Assembly: GCA_000272025.2 (NCBI GenBank)
Contig: AKCV02000026.1
Span: 452,287-516,286 of the forward strand
Source: Imbroritus primus
GTDB taxonomy: Bacteria; Pseudomonadota; Gammaproteobacteria; Burkholderiales; Burkholderiaceae
DNA length: 64,000 bases
Reading direction: 5' to 3'
In this document: positions 1 through 10,797 of the stretch, one piece after another
How positions within the stretch are numbered: the stretch's first letter is position 1
How the letters are laid out: each line of letters begins with the position of its first letter
Position numbers and translations under genes: made by a program
The notes under the pieces: generated by a model
Database searches by the model: none
What the model was told of the DNA's origin: nothing
What the model saw: only the letters and a program-made list of their open reading frames with translations

Positions 1-143
1 CCCGACCTGCCTGGAAACACTGCCACGCAAACCGCCCGACGCGCCTGTGTGGGACGGCCGGGGAGGGGGGAGCCCGCCCTTGGTGCGGACGAGCGTTGAT
101 ATTGGATCACACCACAGTGTAGACCCTGAGACGCAGAAATACA

Positions 144-210
144 GGAAAAAAGTGCTGGTTTTTTAGCAAACCGATCCGCAGGCACGGTCCAACAGGACGC
201 GCGCCTGCGG
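144..210 (-). terminator. Rho-independent terminator after glnS
   Basis: Read on the minus strand just past the glnS stop, arms CCGCAGGC and GCCTGCGG form an 8-bp stem (176-183 with 203-210). A nested GTCC/GGAC hairpin sits in its loop. A short GGTTT/AAACC hairpin and a run of about six U residues follow (145-151). The shape and position fit intrinsic termination of glnS; the U-run is about 25 nt from the main stem, so the efficient element may be the second hairpin. Confidence 0.55.
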
Positions 211-217
211 GCCGTGA

Positions 218-1954
218 TCACTTGCCCCAGCTGTCCTTGAGGCCGACGATACGGTTAAAAACCGGCGGTTTGCCCGGTTGGGTATCGACCCGGTCAGCCA
301 CGAAATAGCCGTGGCGCTCGAACTGGAAGCGGTCTTCCGGTCTGGCCGTGGCTAGGCCAGGCTCGAGATAGGCCGTGAGCGTCCGCTTGGAGTCCGGGTT
401 CAGTGCCTGGAGAAAATCCCGGCCGCCGGCGTCTGGGTGGGGTTCCTTGAACAGCCGGTCGTACAGGCGCACTTCGGCGGCGCACGCATGTGCGGCGCTG
501 ACCCAGTGGATATTGCCCTTCACCTTCACGCTGTCGGCCCCCGGCGTGCCGCTCTTGGTCTCCGGCAGGTAGGTGGCGCGCACGGCGGTGATATTGCCAT
601 CCGCATCCTTGTCGCAACCGGTGCATTCGATGACATAGCCGTAGCGCAGCCGCACCTTGTTGCCCGGGAACAGGCGGAAGTAGCCCTTGGGCGGCTCCTC
701 CTGGAAATCCTCGCGTTCGATCCACAGTTCGCGCGACAGCGGAAACTCGCGCTTGCCGAGTTCCGGCTTCTTGGGGTGGACCGGTGCGGTGCAGGTCTCG
801 CTCTGGCCTTCCGGGTAGTTGTCGATGATCAGCTTGAGCGGGTCGAGCACGGCCACGGCGCGTGGCGCGCGGGCGTCGAGATCGTCGCGCACCGCGCCTT
901 CGAGCACGCTCATGTCGATCCAGCTGTCGGCCTTGGAGACGCCGATGCGTTCACAGAATAGCTGGATGCTTTCTGGCGTGTAGCCGCGGCGGCGGATACC
1001 GACCAGTGTCGGCATGCGTGGGTCATCCCAGCCGTCCACCCGCTTTTCATTCACCAGCTGCAGCAGCTTGCGCTTGCTGGTGATGGCGTAGGTCAGGTTG
1101 AGCCGCGCGAATTCATACTGATGCGGCAGCGGATCGGCGAACACCCCGGCGTCGCGCAGAGCATGCAGCACCCAGTCGTAGAGCGGCCGGTTGTTCTCGA
1201 ACTCCAGCGTACACAGCGAATGCGTGATCGATTCCAGCGCATCGGACACGCAATGCGTGAAGTCGTACATCGGGTAGATGCACCACGCGTCGCCGGTGCG
1301 GTGATGATGCGCATGGCGGATGCGGTACAGGATCGGGTCGCGCATCACGATATTGGGCGCGGCCATGTCGATCTTGGCGCGGAGCACGTGTGCGCCGTCC
1401 GGGTATTTGCCGGCGCGCATGTCGCGGAACAGCTGCAGGTTCTCCTCGACGCTGCGCGTGCGCCAGGGCGAGGGCGTGCCGGGTTCCGAGAAGTTGCCGC
1501 GCGTGGCGGCGATGGTTTCGGCATCCTGGCTGTCGACATAGGCCTTGCCGGCCTGGATCAGCAATTCGGCAAACTGGTAGAGCCGCTCGAAATAGTCGCT
1601 GGCGTAGTGCAGATGCGCCGTGCCGCCTTGCTCCCACGAAAAGCCGAGCCAGCGCACCGAGTCGATGATGGTATCGACATATTCGGTGTCTTCCTTGACC
1701 GGGTTCGTATCGTCAAAGCGCAGATGGCAGCGGCCGCCGAAATCGCGTGCCAGGCCAAAGTTCAGGCAGATGCTCTTGGCGTGACCAATGTGCAGGTAGC
1801 CGTTCGGCTCCGGCGGGAAACGGGTAATGACGGTCGGCAGCGGCTGGCCGGCGGCATCCTTGCGGTGCGCATGCTTGCCGCTGGCAAGGTCGTGTTCGAT
1901 CAAGGCCCGGACGAAATTGGAAGCGGGCGGCGTGGCGTTGTCGTGTTGGCTCAT
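218..1954 (-). CDS. glnS: Glutaminyl-tRNA synthetase
   Basis: This cytoplasmic class I aminoacyl-tRNA synthetase charges tRNA-Gln with glutamine. The 578-residue protein is close to the usual bacterial length of about 550-580. The nucleotide-binding signature [15 protein letters not shown] is at residues 48-61, with the HIGH box at 55-58. A KMSKS-like ITSKRKL motif lies near residue 290. The C-terminal half carries the anticodon-binding beta-barrels, ending in [12 protein letters not shown]. The ATG at 1954 is used because the protein from there is full length, including the short variable N-terminal segment. The gene stands alone on the minus strand with a terminator behind it. No oddities are seen. 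Confidence 0.97.
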   Translation of the reverse strand: MSQHDNATPPASNFVRALIEHDLASGKHAHRKDAAGQPLPTVITRFPPEPNGYLHIGHAKSICLNFGLARDFGGRCHLRFDDTNPVKEDTEYVDTIIDSVRWLGFSWEQGGTAHLHYASDYFERLYQFAELLIQAGKAYVDSQDAETIAATRGNFSEPGTPSPWRTRSVEENLQLFRDMRAGKYPDGAHVLRAKIDMAAPNIVMRDPILYRIRHAHHHRTGDAWCIYPMYDFTHCVSDALESITHSLCTLEFENNRPLYDWVLHALRDAGVFADPLPHQYEFARLNLTYAITSKRKLLQLVNEKRVDGWDDPRMPTLVGIRRRGYTPESIQLFCERIGVSKADSWIDMSVLEGAVRDDLDARAPRAVAVLDPLKLIIDNYPEGQSETCTAPVHPKKPELGKREFPLSRELWIEREDFQEEPPKGYFRLFPGNKVRLRYGYVIECTGCDKDADGNITAVRATYLPETKSGTPGADSVKVKGNIHWVSAAHACAAEVRLYDRLFKEPHPDAGGRDFLQALNPDSKRTLTAYLEPGLATARPEDRFQFERHGYFVADRVDTQPGKPPVFNRIVGLKDSWGK

Positions 1955-2070
1955 ATCAGATGGTGTGCGTCGATCTTGCGATTCTACCGCGCCGGCGCGG
2001 AATCCACGCGGATTGGATGCCCCGGGTGGCTTTTCGGGGCAAGGCAGATGCCATGGTGAGGGTACAAATG

Positions 2071-2097
2071 AAAATCGGGCACCCGAGGGTGCCCGAT
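2071..2097 (-). terminator. Rho-independent terminator after tctBA
   Basis: Arms ATCGGGCACC (2074-2083) and GGTGCCCGAT (2088-2097) form a perfect 10-bp stem with a 4-nt loop. On the minus strand it is followed by TTTTCATTT. It lies 27 nt past the tctA stop codon, so it probably ends the tctBA transcript. Confidence 0.8.
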
Positions 2098-2123
2098 CAG
2101 GGATGCCGCCAGGGGCGACAGTC

Positions 2124-3626
2124 TTACTCTTCCTGGAAGGCTTCTTCGCGCTTCTTCTTGATCGACGGCAGGGCCACGATGGCGACCAGCACGGCGGCGG
2201 CGATCAGCAGGCTCAGCGACAGCGGACGCGTCACGAACACCGAGAACTCGCCGCGCGACAGCAGCAGGGCGCGCCGGAAGTTTTCTTCCATCATCGGTCC
2301 GAGCACGAAGCCGAGCAGCAGCGGGGCCGGTTCCATGCGCAGCTTGATGAAGATGTAGCCGAGCACGCCGAAGGCCGCAGTCTGGAACACGTCGAAGGTC
2401 GTATTCTGCACCGAGTACACACCGATACAGCAGAACACCAGGATCGCCGGGTACAGGAAGCGGTAGGGCACGGTCAGCAGCTTCACCCAGATACCGATCA
2501 TCGGCAGGTTCAGGATGATCAGGATCAGGTTACCGATCCACATCGAGGCGATCAGGCCCCAGAACAGCGAGGGGTTGCTGGTCATCACCTGCGGACCCGG
2601 CTGGATGTTGTGGATGGTCATCGCACCGACCATCAGCGCCATCACGGCGTTCGGCGGAATACCGAGCGTCAGCAGCGGGATGAACGAGGTCTGGGCGGCC
2701 GAGTTGTTGGCCGATTCCGGACCGGCCACGCCTTCGATGGCACCTTTGCCGAATTCTTCCGGATGCCGCGACGACTTCTTCTCCAGCGTATAGGCTGCAA
2801 ACGAAGCCAGCGCCGCGCCGCCGCCCGGCAGGATGCCTAGGGCCGAACCCAGTGCCGTACCACGCAGGATGGCAGGGATCATGCGCTTGAAGTCTTCCTT
2901 GGTCGGATACAGCGAAGTGATCGCGTTGAGGAAGGTTTCGCGCTTTTCCTTTTGTTCGAGGTTGGCGATGATTTCAGCGAAGCCGAACACACCCATGGCC
3001 ATCGACACGAAGTTCAGGCCGTCGGTCAGTTCCGGCACGTCGAACGAGAAGCGCGCCGCGCCCGAGTTGACGTCGGTACCCACGAGACCCAGCAGCAGGC
3101 CGAGCACGATCATGCCGATTGCCTTGACCAGCGAACCGGAGGCCAGCACCACGGCGCCGATCAGGCCGACGACCATCAGCGAGAAGTACTCGGCGGGGCC
3201 GAACTTGAAGGCCACTTCCGCCAGCGGGGCAGCAAAGGCGGCCAGGATCAGCGTGGCCACGCAGCCGGCGAAGAACGAACCGATGCCGGCGGTGGCCAGC
3301 GCCACGCCAGCGCGGCCGCGCTTGGCCATCTGGTAGCCGTCCAGTGTGGTCACCACGGAAGATGACTCACCGGGCAGGTTCACCAGAATAGCCGTGGTGG
3401 AGCCGCCGTACTGCGCACCGTAGTAGATACCGGCCAGCATGATCAGTGCAGCCACCGGCGGCAGGGCATAGGGGGCCGGCAGCAGCATGGCGATCGTGGC
3501 GAGTGGGCCCAGGCCAGGCAGCACGCCGATCAGCGTTCCGAGGATACAGCCCAGAAAGGCGTAGGCCAGGTTCTGGAAAGTCAGCGCCGTGGAAAACCCA
3601 AGCGCGAGATTGTCAAATAGTTCCAT
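2124..3626 (-). CDS. tctA: Tripartite tricarboxylate transporter, large permease TctA
   Basis: This is the large inner-membrane subunit of a TTT (TctABC) secondary transporter for citrate-like carboxylates. The 500-residue length is typical of the family, with about 12 hydrophobic segments. The two hallmark glycine/proline repeats are visible: [11 protein letters not shown] near residue 35 and [10 protein letters not shown] near residue 260. The C-terminus is charged ([11 protein letters not shown]), as usual. The gene follows tctB by 23 nt and is probably co-transcribed. The extracytoplasmic binding protein TctC, normally encoded beside these two, is missing here. The substrate is unknown, because specificity in this family lies in TctC. 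Confidence 0.93.
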   Translation of the reverse strand: MELFDNLALGFSTALTFQNLAYAFLGCILGTLIGVLPGLGPLATIAMLLPAPYALPPVAALIMLAGIYYGAQYGGSTTAILVNLPGESSSVVTTLDGYQMAKRGRAGVALATAGIGSFFAGCVATLILAAFAAPLAEVAFKFGPAEYFSLMVVGLIGAVVLASGSLVKAIGMIVLGLLLGLVGTDVNSGAARFSFDVPELTDGLNFVSMAMGVFGFAEIIANLEQKEKRETFLNAITSLYPTKEDFKRMIPAILRGTALGSALGILPGGGAALASFAAYTLEKKSSRHPEEFGKGAIEGVAGPESANNSAAQTSFIPLLTLGIPPNAVMALMVGAMTIHNIQPGPQVMTSNPSLFWGLIASMWIGNLILIILNLPMIGIWVKLLTVPYRFLYPAILVFCCIGVYSVQNTTFDVFQTAAFGVLGYIFIKLRMEPAPLLLGFVLGPMMEENFRRALLLSRGEFSVFVTRPLSLSLLIAAAVLVAIVALPSIKKKREEAFQEE

Positions 3627-3649
3627 CGTTCTCTCAGTGGGTTAACCAA

Positions 3650-4114
3650 TCAAGGTGCAATGAATGCCGGCCAGATCGGGAATTGGAGATTCAGGCCGTA
3701 GACAAAGGCGCCCATGGCGAAGGCGATCAGGAAGATGATGTTCAGGATCGTGCCTTTCCAGCCGAATTCGTGGCTGGCCATGCTCGATACGAGAATCAGT
3801 ACCACCAGCGACAGCACGAGGCCGAGCGGGCGCAGGAGCAGGCCAAAGAGCACGACCGCACCCAGGATCCACAGCAGGGTCTTGATGTCCCAGCGATCGA
3901 GTTTGTCGACCTCACCCTTGGAACTCAGGGACTGGATCGTGACGATCAGGCCGAGAATGGCCAGCACGATGCCGAGCCAGAACGGAAAGTATCCCGGTCC
4001 CATCTTGGCTGCCGTGCCCATCGAGTACGTTCGGGCAACCAGGGCGAAGCCAAGGCCCACGGCCAGATAGAACAGGCCGGAGAAAAAGTCCTTTTGGCTG
4101 CGTATCTGCAACAT
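3650..4114 (-). CDS. tctB: Tripartite tricarboxylate transporter, small permease TctB
   Basis: This is the small four-helix membrane subunit of the TTT transporter that pairs with TctA. The ATG at 4114 gives a 154-residue protein starting MLQIRSQKDFFSGLFYL, a typical TctB opening, and is preceded by a good GAGGAG ribosome-binding site. A longer reading from 4171 adds 19 residues without a Shine-Dalgarno sequence and is rejected. Hydrophobic segments fall at about residues 10-30, 40-60, 75-115 and 125-150. It is first in the tctBA operon. Confidence 0.88.
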   Translation of the reverse strand: MLQIRSQKDFFSGLFYLAVGLGFALVARTYSMGTAAKMGPGYFPFWLGIVLAILGLIVTIQSLSSKGEVDKLDRWDIKTLLWILGAVVLFGLLLRPLGLVLSLVVLILVSSMASHEFGWKGTILNIIFLIAFAMGAFVYGLNLQFPIWPAFIAP

Positions 4115-4505
4115 TGTTCTCCTCAAAATAGAGTTGGGGCAGCAAGGTTCGATGCACGAATCCAGAGGCACCTTCCTTGGTTAGCGTGCACGTTAAGGAG
4201 ATCAGCTTTCAACGACCTTTCATTTGCTTACAATTTGGAAAGAAATTGGCAAGATTCAGGGTTATTCCCTAGGGCGGGCGTGAGGCAAGGGAGAGCGCTT
4301 GGCGCAGAAGCGCGCAAAGGATCATGCTGTCCACGCAGCCGCAGCAGCGATGGGTGCCAGTAGCCATGGGGCCACGGTCTCCGGCCGGATGTGGGCTTAT
4401 GCAAGGATGTGCCGTGAGCGGATGCGCGAGGCGGGGTGAGGCGGGCGGCGGAGGGGGGGAGCGGCAGCCTCGATGCTTACGAAACGGAGAGACTCGGGGA
4501 AATGT
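4115..4505. other. Intergenic region upstream of tctB
   Basis: No convincing gene is seen in these 391 bases. The tctB-proximal part is A+T-rich and should hold the tctB promoter. A candidate minus-strand pair is TTGCCA (4247-4252) and TAAGCA (4225-4230) with a 16-nt spacer. The palindrome CGTGCACG lies near 4184-4191 and could be an operator. The part near 4440-4480 is a G-rich tract with no recognised feature. Confidence 0.4.
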
Positions 4506-4961
4506 TCAGCCCATCCCGATGCCGCGCGCCATGAGTGCGGCGCAGAGCGGCAAAAAGATGAGCAGGTGGGCTTCCAGCATGACCCAGCGGCGCGTCTTCG
4601 CCAGTTCGGCGGGCAGTGGCACGAAATCCGGCAGCCGGCGGGCCTGCTTCTTCCAGCGGAAGAACGTCAGCGTCGGCTTGATCGAGAGCAGGGCAATCAG
4701 GACAAACAGTCCGATCTTGGCGTGGAACCAGGGATTGGTCATGTAGAACGCCAGCCCCTTGGGGCTCATGAGCAAGCGGCCGACGCCGGTGCCCAGCGTC
4801 AGGATGGCCATCAGGAAATAGACGGCGTCGTAGCGCATGAGCCGTGCGAGGATCGATGGCGTCATGCCGGGGCGCAGTACCACTGCTTCGGCGGTCAGGG
4901 CTCCCACCAGACCGAAGATCGACAGGTAGTGCAAGAAGGCGAGCAATGCGTCGGACAGCAT
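4506..4961 (-). CDS. DUF2214-like small inner-membrane protein
   Basis: This is a 151-residue integral membrane protein with four hydrophobic segments, at about residues 5-25, 48-68, 80-98 and 130-148. It resembles the DUF2214 family (predicted four-helix membrane proteins), for example in the opening LLAFLHYLSIFGLVGALTAE and the central GVGRLLMSPKG. No catalytic function is established for the family and none is claimed here. It lies alone between the tctB promoter region and the CoA-transferase, on the same strand. The family assignment comes from memory of the sequence pattern and is moderately sure. Confidence 0.7.
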   Translation of the reverse strand: MLSDALLAFLHYLSIFGLVGALTAEAVVLRPGMTPSILARLMRYDAVYFLMAILTLGTGVGRLLMSPKGLAFYMTNPWFHAKIGLFVLIALLSIKPTLTFFRWKKQARRLPDFVPLPAELAKTRRWVMLEAHLLIFLPLCAALMARGIGMG

Positions 4962-5064
4962 GAGGACTCCTGCAAGGTAGATCAGTGCGCCGGGCCGAGG
5001 GGCGGCCAGCGGAGCGCGTGGCCCGGGTGGGCGTGGTCAGGGGCGTTTCGGGATTCCTGCATGG

Positions 5065-6285
5065 CTATATCTTTCCCGCCGTGCGCAAGGCGGCGATACG
5101 TCCGTCGTCGTAGCCGAGGACCTCACGCAGTACGCTTTCCGTATGCTCGCCGAGCAGAGGCGGGTGGCGCATGGCCTGTGCAGGCGTGCCGCTCATGCGG
5201 ACAGGGCTGCCCACGAGCTTGACCAGTTCGGCGGTCGGGTGCGGCAGGTCGACGCGCAGGCCGCGGGCGACGACCTGGGGATCCTCGAACACTTCGTCGA
5301 GCGTATTGATCGGCCCGCAGGGAACGCCTGCGCGCTCGAGCGTGGCGATCCAGTCACTCTTGCTGCGCTTTTCAATCAACGCGGCGATCTGCGGGACCAG
5401 CATGTCGCGGTGGCGTACGCGTTCCGGATTGGTGGCAAAGCGGGGGTCGTCGGCCAGCTCGGGCGCACCGGCAGCTTGCGCGAACTTGCGGAACTGACCG
5501 TCGTTGCCCACGGCCAGGATGATCCAGCTATCCGCAGTGCGAAATGCCTGGTACGGCACGATGTTCGGATGGGCGTTGCCCCAGCGGCCCGGCGCCCGGC
5601 CACTGGCGAGGGAATTGGTGTTCATGTTCGCGAGCATGGCGACCTGCACGTCGAGCAGCGCCATGTCGATGTACTGCCCTTCGCCCGTCCGGTCGCGGTG
5701 CGCGAGCGCGGCCAGCACCCCGATGGTTGCGTACATGCCGGTCATTAGGTCGGAAATGGCAATGCCGGCTTTCTGCGGGCCGCCGCCGGGCAGCGCGTCG
5801 CGTTCGCCGGTAATGCTCATGAAGCCGCCCATGCCCTGGATGATGAAGTCATAGCCGGCCCGTGCCGCATAGGGGCCCGTCTGGCCAAAGCCGGTAATCG
5901 AGCAATAGATCAGGTCGGGTTTGATGGCACGCAGGCTGTCGTAGTCGAGCCCATATTTCTTCAGCTGGCCAACCTTGTAGTTCTCCAGCACGACGTCGCT
6001 GTGCGCCACGAGGTCGCGGATCACGGCCTGGCCCTCGGGGCTGGCAATGTCTATGGTCACGGAACGCTTGTTGCGGTTGGCCGCCAGGTAATAGGCGGCC
6101 TCGGCGGTGTCGTTGCCCTCCGGGTCGCGCAGGTAGGGCGGCCCCCAGGTGCGGGTGTCGTCGCCAGCGCCCGGCCGCTCGATCTTGATGACGTCGGCCC
6201 CGAAATCCGCCAGGTTCTGGGCACACCATGGGCCAGCCAGAATGCGGGTAAGGTCGAGCACGCGGATATGGCTCAGCGCTCCCAT
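5065..6285 (-). CDS. Class III (CaiB/BaiF-type) CoA-transferase
   Basis: This is a family III acyl-CoA:carboxylate CoA-transferase of 406 residues, the normal length. The N-terminal LDLTRILAGPWCAQNLADFGADVIKIE motif near residues 9-36 and the catalytic-aspartate region AISDLMTGMYATIGVLAAL near residue 175 are clear. The acyl acceptor cannot be told from sequence, since formyl-, carnitine-, succinyl- and mesaconyl-CoA transferases share these motifs. The ATG at 6285 has AGGAGA six bases upstream; the longer reading from 6357 has no such site. It is divergent from alaS and has no obvious functional neighbours. Confidence 0.9.
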   Translation of the reverse strand: MGALSHIRVLDLTRILAGPWCAQNLADFGADVIKIERPGAGDDTRTWGPPYLRDPEGNDTAEAAYYLAANRNKRSVTIDIASPEGQAVIRDLVAHSDVVLENYKVGQLKKYGLDYDSLRAIKPDLIYCSITGFGQTGPYAARAGYDFIIQGMGGFMSITGERDALPGGGPQKAGIAISDLMTGMYATIGVLAALAHRDRTGEGQYIDMALLDVQVAMLANMNTNSLASGRAPGRWGNAHPNIVPYQAFRTADSWIILAVGNDGQFRKFAQAAGAPELADDPRFATNPERVRHRDMLVPQIAALIEKRSKSDWIATLERAGVPCGPINTLDEVFEDPQVVARGLRVDLPHPTAELVKLVGSPVRMSGTPAQAMRHPPLLGEHTESVLREVLGYDDGRIAALRTAGKI

Positions 6286-6403
6286 GCGGTCTCCTGTCGA
6301 AAGTTGGCGCGGCGTGCCTGGGCGGGTCCCACGTGCCGGCATGCCTGAATCGCCCACTTTAACATTCCGGACCGGCAGGGGCCCGGGGCGGTTCGCTTGG
6401 CTT

Positions 6404-6409
6404 TATAAT
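6404..6409 (+). promoter_or_regulatory. Candidate -10 box for alaS
   Basis: A perfect TATAAT hexamer lies 58 nt upstream of the chosen alaS ATG. No good -35 hexamer is seen at 16-18 nt upstream, so the assignment rests on the -10 box and its position between divergent genes. Confidence 0.45.
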
Positions 6410-6467
6410 GAAGGGTTCGCAATATCCCCAAACATTCCGCCTGCCGGCGCGCCGGCCGCCACCCAAT

Positions 6468-9095
6468 ATGAAAGTCTCCGACATCCGCAGCAAGTTCCTG
6501 TCCTTTTTCGAATCGAAAGGTCACACCATCGTGCGCTCGTCCAGCCTCGTGCCGGGCAACGATCCCACGCTGCTGTTCACCAACTCCGGCATGGTGCAGT
6601 TCAAGGATGTTTTTCTGGGTACGGAGCAGCGGCCCTACACACGTGCGACTTCGGCGCAGCGCTCGGTGCGTGCCGGCGGCAAGCACAACGACCTGGAAAA
6701 CGTCGGCTACACGGCGCGGCATCACACCTTCTTCGAGATGCTCGGCAACTTCTCGTTCGGTGACTATTTCAAGCGCGATGCGATCAAGTTTGCCTGGGAA
6801 CTGCTGACGACCGTCTACCAGTTGCCGCCCGAAAAGCTGTGGGTCACGGTCTATGCCGAAGACGACGAAGCCCATGACATCTGGGCCAAGGAAGTCGGCG
6901 TGCCGGTGGAACGCATCATTCGCATTGGCGATAACAAGGGTGCGCGCTACGCTTCCGACAACTTCTGGCAGATGGCCGATACCGGTCCGTGCGGCCCGTG
7001 CTCGGAAATCTTTTACGACCACGGTCCGGACGTGTGGGGTGGGCCTCCGGGAAGCCCCGAGGAAGATGGCGACCGCTATATCGAGATCTGGAATCTCGTG
7101 TTCATGCAGTTCAACCGCGACGAGCAGGGCACGCTCACGCCGCTGCCCAAGCCTTGCGTGGATACCGGCATGGGCCTGGAGCGCATCGCGGCCGTGTTGC
7201 AGCATGTGCACAGTAACTACGAGATCGACTTGTTCCAGGCACTGATCCATGCAGCGGGCCGCGAGACGGCCACGGCGGATCTCGCCAATAATTCGCTCAA
7301 GGTCATTGCCGACCATATTCGCGCCTGCTCGTTCCTGGTGGTCGATGGCGTGATTCCCGGTAACGAAGGCCGTGGCTACGTGCTGCGCCGTATCGTGCGC
7401 CGCGCGATCCGCCATGGCTACAAGCTCGGCGTGCGCAAGCCGTTCTTCCACAAGCTCGTGGCCGAGCTGGTGGCGCAGATGGGCGACGCCTACCCCGAAC
7501 TACGCGAGGCCCAGCAGCGCGTCACCGACGTGCTGCGTGCCGAGGAAGAGCGCTTCTTCGAAACCATCGAGCACGGTATGTCAATTCTCGACGCCGCCGT
7601 GGCCGACCTGAAGCAGAAGGGCGGCAAGGTGCTCGATGGCGAACTGGCATTCAAGCTGCATGACACCTACGGTTTCCCCCTCGACCTGACGCAGGACGTG
7701 GCGCGCGAGAATGAACTGTCGGTGGACGATGCCGCGTTCGACACCGCCATGAATCGCCAGCGCGAACAGGCGCGCGCGGCCGGCAAGTTCAAGATGGCCG
7801 CCGGGCTGGAGTACGCTGGCGCCAAGACCACGTTCCACGGCTACGACACGCTCGATCTCGAGGTGGCCAAGGTGACCGGCCTGTATGTCGACGGCCTCGC
7901 TGTCGACACGATGCAGCCGGGGCAGCAGGGCGTAGTGGTGCTCGACCATACGCCGTTCTATGCCGAATCCGGCGGCCAGGCGGGTGACCGGGGTGTATTG
8001 ACCGCCGGCACCACCGCCTTCACCGTCAGCGATACCACCAAGATCCAGCCCGATGTGTTTGGTCATCATGGCGCACTGGCCGGCGGCACGCTCAAGGTCG
8101 GCGACAGCGTGCTGGCGCGCGTCGACGCGCTGAACCGGGCCCGCACCGTGCGTAACCACTCCGCTACGCACCTGATGCACAAGGCGCTGCGCGAAGTGCT
8201 GGGCGGCCATGTCCAGCAGAAAGGTTCGCTCGTCGATGCCGACAAGACGCGCTTCGACTTCTCCCACAACGCACCGATGACCGAAGACGAAATCCGCCGC
8301 GTGGAAGCCATCGTCAACGCTGAAATTCTCCGTAACGAAGCCACCAGCGCCGAGATCATGCCGTTCGACGATGCCGTGAAGAGCGGTGCCATGGCCCTGT
8401 TCGGCGAAAAGTATGCCGATACCGTGCGCGTGCTCGGCATTGGCTCATCGCGCGAGCTGTGCGGCGGTACGCACGTTACCCGCACGGGTGATATCGGCCT
8501 GTTCAAGATCGTCATGGAAGGCGGCGTCGCCGCCGGTATCCGCCGCGTCGAGGCGATCACGGGCGACAACGCGCTGGCCTATCTGCAATCGCTCGACACG
8601 CGCCTGCAGGAAGCTGCGGCCGCGCTGCGCGCCCAGCCGTCCGAGCTGACGCAGCGCATCCATCAGGTGCAGGACCACGTGCGTGCGCTCGAGAAGGAAC
8701 TCGAACGCCTCAAGTCCCGCATGGCCGCTTCGCAGGGCGATGAGCTCGCGCAGCAGGCTGTCGATGTGGCTGGCATCAAGGTGCTGGCCGCCCAGCTCGA
8801 TGGCGCGGATACCAAGACCCTGCGCGAAACCATGGATAAGCTCAAGGACAAGCTGGCCACGGCCGCTATCGTTCTGGGTGCCGTGCAGGATGGCAAGGTC
8901 AGCCTGATCGCCGGCGTGACCGCCGATGCCACATCGCGCCTGAAGGCCGGCGAACTGGTCAACTTCGTGGCGCAGCAGGTCGGCGGCAAGGGCGGCGGGC
9001 GTCCGGACATGGCGCAGGCGGGCGGCACGGATGCGGCCGCACTGCCGGCAGCCCTGGCGGGGGTCGCCAAATGGGTGGGCGGCAAACTGGCCTGA
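6468..9095 (+). CDS. alaS: Alanyl-tRNA synthetase
   Basis: This class II synthetase charges tRNA-Ala and edits mis-acylated Ser/Gly-tRNA-Ala. The protein has 875 residues from ATG 6468 ([19 protein letters not shown]), almost the same as the E. coli enzyme. The N-terminal catalytic core contains [13 protein letters not shown] and [19 protein letters not shown]. The editing domain shows its zinc site in HSATHLMH and CGGTHV. The C-terminal segment is coiled coil plus a C-Ala domain with the glycine-rich [15 protein letters not shown]. The 20 residues readable upstream of 6468 look non-coding. A strong terminator follows, so the gene is probably monocistronic. Confidence 0.97.
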   Translation: MKVSDIRSKFLSFFESKGHTIVRSSSLVPGNDPTLLFTNSGMVQFKDVFLGTEQRPYTRATSAQRSVRAGGKHNDLENVGYTARHHTFFEMLGNFSFGDYFKRDAIKFAWELLTTVYQLPPEKLWVTVYAEDDEAHDIWAKEVGVPVERIIRIGDNKGARYASDNFWQMADTGPCGPCSEIFYDHGPDVWGGPPGSPEEDGDRYIEIWNLVFMQFNRDEQGTLTPLPKPCVDTGMGLERIAAVLQHVHSNYEIDLFQALIHAAGRETATADLANNSLKVIADHIRACSFLVVDGVIPGNEGRGYVLRRIVRRAIRHGYKLGVRKPFFHKLVAELVAQMGDAYPELREAQQRVTDVLRAEEERFFETIEHGMSILDAAVADLKQKGGKVLDGELAFKLHDTYGFPLDLTQDVARENELSVDDAAFDTAMNRQREQARAAGKFKMAAGLEYAGAKTTFHGYDTLDLEVAKVTGLYVDGLAVDTMQPGQQGVVVLDHTPFYAESGGQAGDRGVLTAGTTAFTVSDTTKIQPDVFGHHGALAGGTLKVGDSVLARVDALNRARTVRNHSATHLMHKALREVLGGHVQQKGSLVDADKTRFDFSHNAPMTEDEIRRVEAIVNAEILRNEATSAEIMPFDDAVKSGAMALFGEKYADTVRVLGIGSSRELCGGTHVTRTGDIGLFKIVMEGGVAAGIRRVEAITGDNALAYLQSLDTRLQEAAAALRAQPSELTQRIHQVQDHVRALEKELERLKSRMAASQGDELAQQAVDVAGIKVLAAQLDGADTKTLRETMDKLKDKLATAAIVLGAVQDGKVSLIAGVTADATSRLKAGELVNFVAQQVGGKGGGRPDMAQAGGTDAAALPAALAGVAKWVGGKLA

Positions 9096-9143
9096 TTTTC
9101 ATATTGCGTTGGCGGGCCCCATGCCTGGGGCCGACAGCATCTG

Positions 9144-9169
9144 CGGGACGCATGACGCGTCCCGTTTTT
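9144..9169 (+). terminator. Rho-independent terminator after alaS
   Basis: CGGGACGC (9144-9151) and GCGTCCCG (9157-9164) form a perfect 8-bp stem with a 5-nt loop, followed directly by TTTTTC. It lies 48 nt past the alaS stop. Confidence 0.88.
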
Positions 9170-9354
9170 CTTTGGCGCGAGGGATTGCATCCATCCGGGG
9201 TGATAGCCATTGGCTGGTAGCCCGCGGAGCAGGAGGGTTACCAAGGATCCCAACGCGAGAGCCTCGGCTCGAGGCGTCTGTATCGCCAGCGCCGGCCCAT
9301 CCGGCCAACATTGCTACTGCCTTTGAACGTGGCACGTCGTGCGCGCTCAGCCGT

Positions 9355-10119
9355 TCACGGCGTGGCAGGCGTCGCATCCCTGCTTGGCGGCGCACAGGCC
9401 GCGGCGCCAGCCATCTCGTCCGGTCCCGCGCCAGCTACGTCGGCCGTGGCCTCTATCCGATAACCTTGTGCGTACAGCGTGCGCAGCACCACACCCGTTT
9501 CGGGCGACAGATAAAGCTTCTTGCGCAGTTTATAGATGTACTGCTCCAGCGAGCGTTCGGCCACTTCACGCGTGCTGGACCACACGATCCGGGACAGCTG
9601 TTCCCGCGAAAAGTTAACGCCCGGATTGGCCAGCAGCACTGCCGCCAGCTGGTATTCGCGAGCCGTCAGCGCGATCACTTCGTCATCCAGCAGCACCCGG
9701 CAGTTGCGCCGGTCCAGTGCATAACGGCCGATGCAGACCATGCCGGCCTGGGTTGGGTAAGGTGATTGATGTAGTACCCGCCCAGCGCGAACCGACAGTT
9801 CGTCGAGATTCACCGGGCCGGTGACAATGTCGGCCGCATCGGAATCGAGGGCGGCCTGCATGGCGTAGGTGCTCGAGAACGTCCCCACCACCAGTAATGG
9901 CACCTTGCAGCCATGGGATGCCCGCCATTGGCAGAGCATGCTATGCCGGTTGTACTGCAACGCCGCATCCACGATCACCATCGAAAACGATTTGCTGCGC
10001 AATGCACGAATCAGCGGCATGTCATCGCCATATGCTTCCGTCGAATATTGAAGCGTTAATCCGACCTGATTAACAGAGCGTATCAGGTCGAGGTTTTTTG
10101 AAAGAATGGCAACCTGCAT
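9355..10119 (-). CDS. OmpR/PhoB-type winged-helix regulator with degenerate receiver domain
   Basis: This is a 254-residue transcription factor with a receiver-like domain (about 1-115), a winged-helix DNA-binding domain (about 130-225) and an Ala/Pro-rich tail. The DNA-binding half is canonical, with LTAREYQLAAVLL, SREQLSRIVW, RSLEQYIYKLRKKL and VLRTLYAQGYRIE. The receiver keeps an aspartate at the phosphoacceptor position (VIVD, D51). It lacks the acidic pair near residues 8-9 (SKN instead of DD) and the lysine near residue 101 (TGP instead of TKP). No histidine kinase gene is adjacent. It is divergent from the trimeric adhesin locus and is the obvious candidate regulator of it. Phosphorylation-independent action is inferred from the missing residues. 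Confidence 0.85.
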   Translation of the reverse strand: MQVAILSKNLDLIRSVNQVGLTLQYSTEAYGDDMPLIRALRSKSFSMVIVDAALQYNRHSMLCQWRASHGCKVPLLVVGTFSSTYAMQAALDSDAADIVTGPVNLDELSVRAGRVLHQSPYPTQAGMVCIGRYALDRRNCRVLLDDEVIALTAREYQLAAVLLANPGVNFSREQLSRIVWSSTREVAERSLEQYIYKLRKKLYLSPETGVVLRTLYAQGYRIEATADVAGAGPDEMAGAAACAPPSRDATPATP

Positions 10120-10797
10120 TTATGATTATTCTTTGATGGGTAATGCTGATTTAGTAACGCTCCAATAATATTGGTTCCTGTTACTGAATGAATAAATTGA
10201 AAAATTTATTTAAATTTACCCGCGATGAGCGATGTCGCAGTGGCGGTGATGGCGGGAAGAGGTTGCGGAGTATGAGTTGCCGTCGCAATTGTAGGGGAAT
10301 TGTTCCGGTAGGAACTAGAAATAATGTCAAATCAATGATTTGAGATTCTTTGCTAAGTAGAGAGATTTATTAAGATTTCCACGTTGCATTGCTGGAGATA
10401 ATAGTCTCACCTTCTTCCGTCCGGTTTTTAGATAATCCGAAAAGGAATGCCGGCTGCTTAATCAGGCTATGGGAGAAAGTGTTGGTTCCCTAATTGTTCT
10501 CCGGAGAATGACTATGCAACGCAATCCACTGCCCACGCGCTGCACCAAGGTCACGATCGACATGTCCGAATACCCCGCGCCTCTGGGGTACGGCACGAAT
10601 CGTACCTGCGCGGCATTCGCGTCCTCGCCCCGTCCCGGGGAAACACGTCCACCACACAACCTGGCCTTTTGACGGTCCGCTGAGCCGCCTTGCTTGGCGC
10701 ACGTAGCGGCGCACCGCAAAGGTTCGCCACTCGTCCCCGCCAGGTGCCGGCTACCGGCCCGACATCCGATTCAAACGTTTTCCGTCAAGGAATGATC
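10120..10797. other. Regulator-adhesin intergenic region
   Basis: These 678 bases separate the divergent regulator and adhesin genes. The part from 10120 to 10460 is clearly A+T-rich and should contain both promoters and regulator binding sites; I cannot pick a convincing -35/-10 pair. Hairpin arms GGTACG and CGTACC lie near 10585-10604. A short reading frame (10469-10672) has no recognisable protein features and is not called. The long A+T-rich leader is typical of tightly regulated adhesin genes, though this is inference. Confidence 0.5.

Noticed and set aside
10469..10672. A 67-codon frame in the regulator-adhesin spacer
   Set aside because: No ribosome-binding site, no domain and poor codon pattern; the region is more likely regulatory.
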